From: an uncultured Spirochaetia bacterium
GTDB lineage: Bacteria; Spirochaetota; UBA6919
Assembly: GCA_913053665.1 (NCBI GenBank)
Contig: CAJXGR010000120.1
Span: 1-8,657 of the forward strand
Reading direction: 5' to 3'
Length of the DNA stretch: 8,657 nucleotides
A model generated the notes under the pieces. The model was not told the origin of the DNA. It was given only the letters and a program-made list of their open reading frames with translations, and made no database searches. Position 1 is the first letter of the stretch; each line of letters starts with the position of its first letter. This document shows positions 6,930 through 8,657 of the stretch, in pieces. The position numbers and the translations under genes were made by a program.

Positions 6930-8495
6930 TTAAAAGATAATCTGTAAGCTCCCAATAATCAAGCCCAAAATAGCACCAAAAATATTAATCCACTTCAAAT
7001 GTTTTCGTATGATACTTTGTAAAAGTCCTTCCAGCTTTTCTAATGGGAACAAATTAATCTTATCAATGACGACTTTTTTTAAATTGACAGCCTCAACAAT
7101 TTGGCCTATATCCTTATGAATTAGATTGATAAGCTGTTGGCCGATATAACTGGATATTTTATCTTTATTTTGCGATTCAATGGTAATAAGCTGATTTAAT
7201 GGACCAATAGGCTTGTGAAAGACAAAGTCATCCAGTTTAGTTTCAAGATGCTGATAGATCGCGTTCCGAACATCCTCTTTTTGCAGGGTTTTTACTAGCC
7301 AGTTATTTATTGAGTTTTTAACCGAATCATTTGACAGGTTCGTGTATCCCAATATTTCCTTTATAGGCTTGTCTTTGAAGCGATTATAAACTTGTGTAAT
7401 GCTATCAGCCAACTTGTCTTGTTTATTCTGGTCATGAAAGTAATCTTGTATCTTTGCAACGATCTGTTCTTTGAGCTGATCATAATCTGACTCATCCATA
7501 TCATTTATTAATTCACCGATAGCTTTTTCCATCAGACGATTCAGGGATATTCTCAAGGCTTCTAAAGTTTTATCTTGAGTCTCCTCTGATCTCAGATTGC
7601 TAAAAATCTGTTGGATAGCCTGTTGGATCACCACGGGCAGATCTTCTTCGACACGCTCTTCGACTCCCCACACGTTGACAAAGAATCGTTGGGCCGCGTT
7701 GAGTGTTTCCAGATAAGAAAAAATGAACTCCTTAAAATTAACAAACAGCTTCTGGTCGAGTTTGGAGTCAAAAATACTCTTTTCCATTTGATCCAGAAAA
7801 TTGGGTAGTTCCTTTTTAACCCAATGAATCAGCAGGTCTAATAGTTCTTGAGGGATATAGTCTTCCAAATGAGTCGTATTCGTCTTGAACCTATCTAAAT
7901 TACTCTCCAGCCACTCTTTTAAGGAATGCTGTTCAATGATTTCGTTTAGAATATTCGAGACCGTCTTTTTAATCCATTGTTCAGCGTCTTTTTGCTTCAT
8001 TAGGTCTTTCAGGCTCTTTTCAGAGAGAGAGTCTATGTTTGAGTCTACTAAAGAGCGGATTAATGGCTCTATGCTCGGACCCAAAAGGAAATCATGCCAG
8101 ATATTCTTTAATACATCTTTTAGAGACTGATATGAGCTATGGAAGATATCGCTAAATGCTTTAGGGACTAATTTGGCAATGGGAGGGAAGTCATAGTCCA
8201 TGAGTCGATCAAGATTATTTTGAATCATCTTATTCAATATTCCCTGTGTATGGGGGGACGTAAGCTGTTTGCCCAGAGTTTCTTCGTTCAGCAAAAGGTT
8301 GCCAACCATGTTGCCTATATTTCGGGCGAGCTCCTCACGATGTCTTGGGATGACTCCAGGCGTGAATGGAACCTTTAATCCTAAAACCTTCCATGCTTTA
8401 TAGGGTTTGAACAACATTGCTATGGCGATGGAGTTGGTCATGTAGCCTATGGCAGCTCCAATCAGGGGTGGGAGAATATAATCCAATAAAGTCAT
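6930..8495 (-). CDS. DUF445-family membrane protein, long form (521 residues)
   Basis: A member of the DUF445 (YheB-like) family of membrane proteins; the biochemical role is not established. Family signatures are at both ends: a membrane segment with IGYMTNSIAIAMLFKPYKAW (17-36) and PFTPGVIPRHREELARNIG (43-61); then HKPIGPLNQL (427-436), INLFPLEKLEGLLQSIIRKH (480-499) and a final membrane span, INIFGAILGLIIGSLQIIF (503-521). The long middle (about 90-425) is charged and almost wholly helical, probably coiled-coil-like. At 521 residues it is longer than the roughly 380-400 I associate with Bacillus-type members, the extra length being in this middle part. Both ends are therefore membrane-embedded with a helical domain between. 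The ATG at 8495 is the only plausible start: an in-frame stop lies seven codons upstream with no alternative start codon between, although no clear Shine-Dalgarno site precedes it. It is probably the first gene of an operon with the HEAT protein. Confidence 0.88.
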   Translation of the reverse strand: MTLLDYILPPLIGAAIGYMTNSIAIAMLFKPYKAWKVLGLKVPFTPGVIPRHREELARNIGNMVGNLLLNEETLGKQLTSPHTQGILNKMIQNNLDRLMDYDFPPIAKLVPKAFSDIFHSSYQSLKDVLKNIWHDFLLGPSIEPLIRSLVDSNIDSLSEKSLKDLMKQKDAEQWIKKTVSNILNEIIEQHSLKEWLESNLDRFKTNTTHLEDYIPQELLDLLIHWVKKELPNFLDQMEKSIFDSKLDQKLFVNFKEFIFSYLETLNAAQRFFVNVWGVEERVEEDLPVVIQQAIQQIFSNLRSEETQDKTLEALRISLNRLMEKAIGELINDMDESDYDQLKEQIVAKIQDYFHDQNKQDKLADSITQVYNRFKDKPIKEILGYTNLSNDSVKNSINNWLVKTLQKEDVRNAIYQHLETKLDDFVFHKPIGPLNQLITIESQNKDKISSYIGQQLINLIHKDIGQIVEAVNLKKVVIDKINLFPLEKLEGLLQSIIRKHLKWINIFGAILGLIIGSLQIIF

Positions 8496-8657
8496 AAGGG
8501 CAAATATAACAAGATTTCACTTTTTTTTAAAAAATATTTACCAAACGCTGTATGAAGTGTTAAATTATCCAAATTATTACGGGATTTATCTATTCTAATC
8601 GCCTCAATTTACAATCTTAGCTTTTGATGTGTGGAAGTCAGGGAAGAGTTTGTTCGT
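8496..8657. other. Upstream region of the DUF445 gene, no supportable gene
   Basis: The 162 bases to the right edge are A/T-rich near the DUF445 start, with a T8/A6 run at 8521-8534. On the minus strand a TAGATA-17-GATAAT pair lies roughly 55-90 bases upstream of the start and could be a promoter, but the match is modest. A short frame from the right edge ends at a TGA at 8604-8606 and might be the tail of an upstream gene; 17 codons are too few to judge. Confidence 0.5.

Noticed and set aside
8604..8657. Minus-strand frame from the right edge ending in TGA, possibly the tail of an upstream gene
   Set aside because: Only 17 codons are visible and another frame is open almost as far; nothing recognisable.
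8626..8657. Plus-strand ATG (or nearby GTG) that could start a gene running off the right edge
   Set aside because: About ten codons, no ribosome binding site, no recognisable sequence.
1..8657. tRNA, rRNA, CRISPR array, transposase, phage or defence module
   Set aside because: No cloverleaf, rRNA-like block, regular repeat-spacer array, DDE or recombinase motif, or terminal inverted repeats were seen on either strand. The left-edge fragment's family is uncharacterised and gives no basis for a defence call.

Overview
The window carries five largely complete protein-coding genes, plus the tail of a sixth gene cut by the left edge. There is no RNA gene, insertion sequence, CRISPR array or phage module. 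Base composition is A/T-rich (roughly 40% GC by eye) and fairly even, and coding density is high. The gene set is typical of the housekeeping chromosome of a Gram-negative-type bacterium with a periplasm: a GH57 glucanotransferase, a LysM+M23 murein peptidase, a HEAT-repeat protein and a DUF445 membrane protein. I lean weakly towards a spirochaete, from gene content and general character only; no phylogenetic marker is present.

Layout, left to right. (1) Positions 1-293, plus strand: a partial small uncharacterised protein, open at the left edge. (2) Positions 2031-223, minus strand: a GH57 4-alpha-glucanotransferase/alpha-amylase with an intact catalytic domain but a cut C-terminal domain. 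Genes 1 and 2 run into each other, and both lose family resemblance within about 20 bases of each other near 244-263. This looks like a join between two unrelated pieces of DNA. (3) Positions 3734-2076, minus strand: a 552-residue protein of unknown function, directly upstream of the GH57 gene and probably co-transcribed with it. (4) Positions 3744-4073: an A/T-rich divergent promoter region. (5) Positions 4089-5177, plus strand: a membrane-anchored periplasmic peptidase with two LysM domains and a complete M23 active site. (6) Positions 6906-5179, minus strand: a membrane-anchored HEAT-repeat protein whose stop codon lies one base from the stop of the peptidase gene. (7) Positions 8495-6930, minus strand: a long DUF445-family membrane protein 23 bases upstream of the HEAT gene, probably in one operon with it. 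(8) Positions 8496-8657: a short region with no supportable gene.

Functionally there are two minus-strand transcription units (unknown protein then GH57; DUF445 then HEAT) with the plus-strand peptidase between them. The peptidase, HEAT and DUF445 proteins are all predicted to be anchored in or next to the inner membrane, which loosely suggests envelope biology. The GH57 enzyme belongs to cytoplasmic glucan metabolism. I see no clear new multi-gene system. The items most worth following are the suspicious junction at the left, the unrecognised 552-residue protein, and the tight convergent gene pair.
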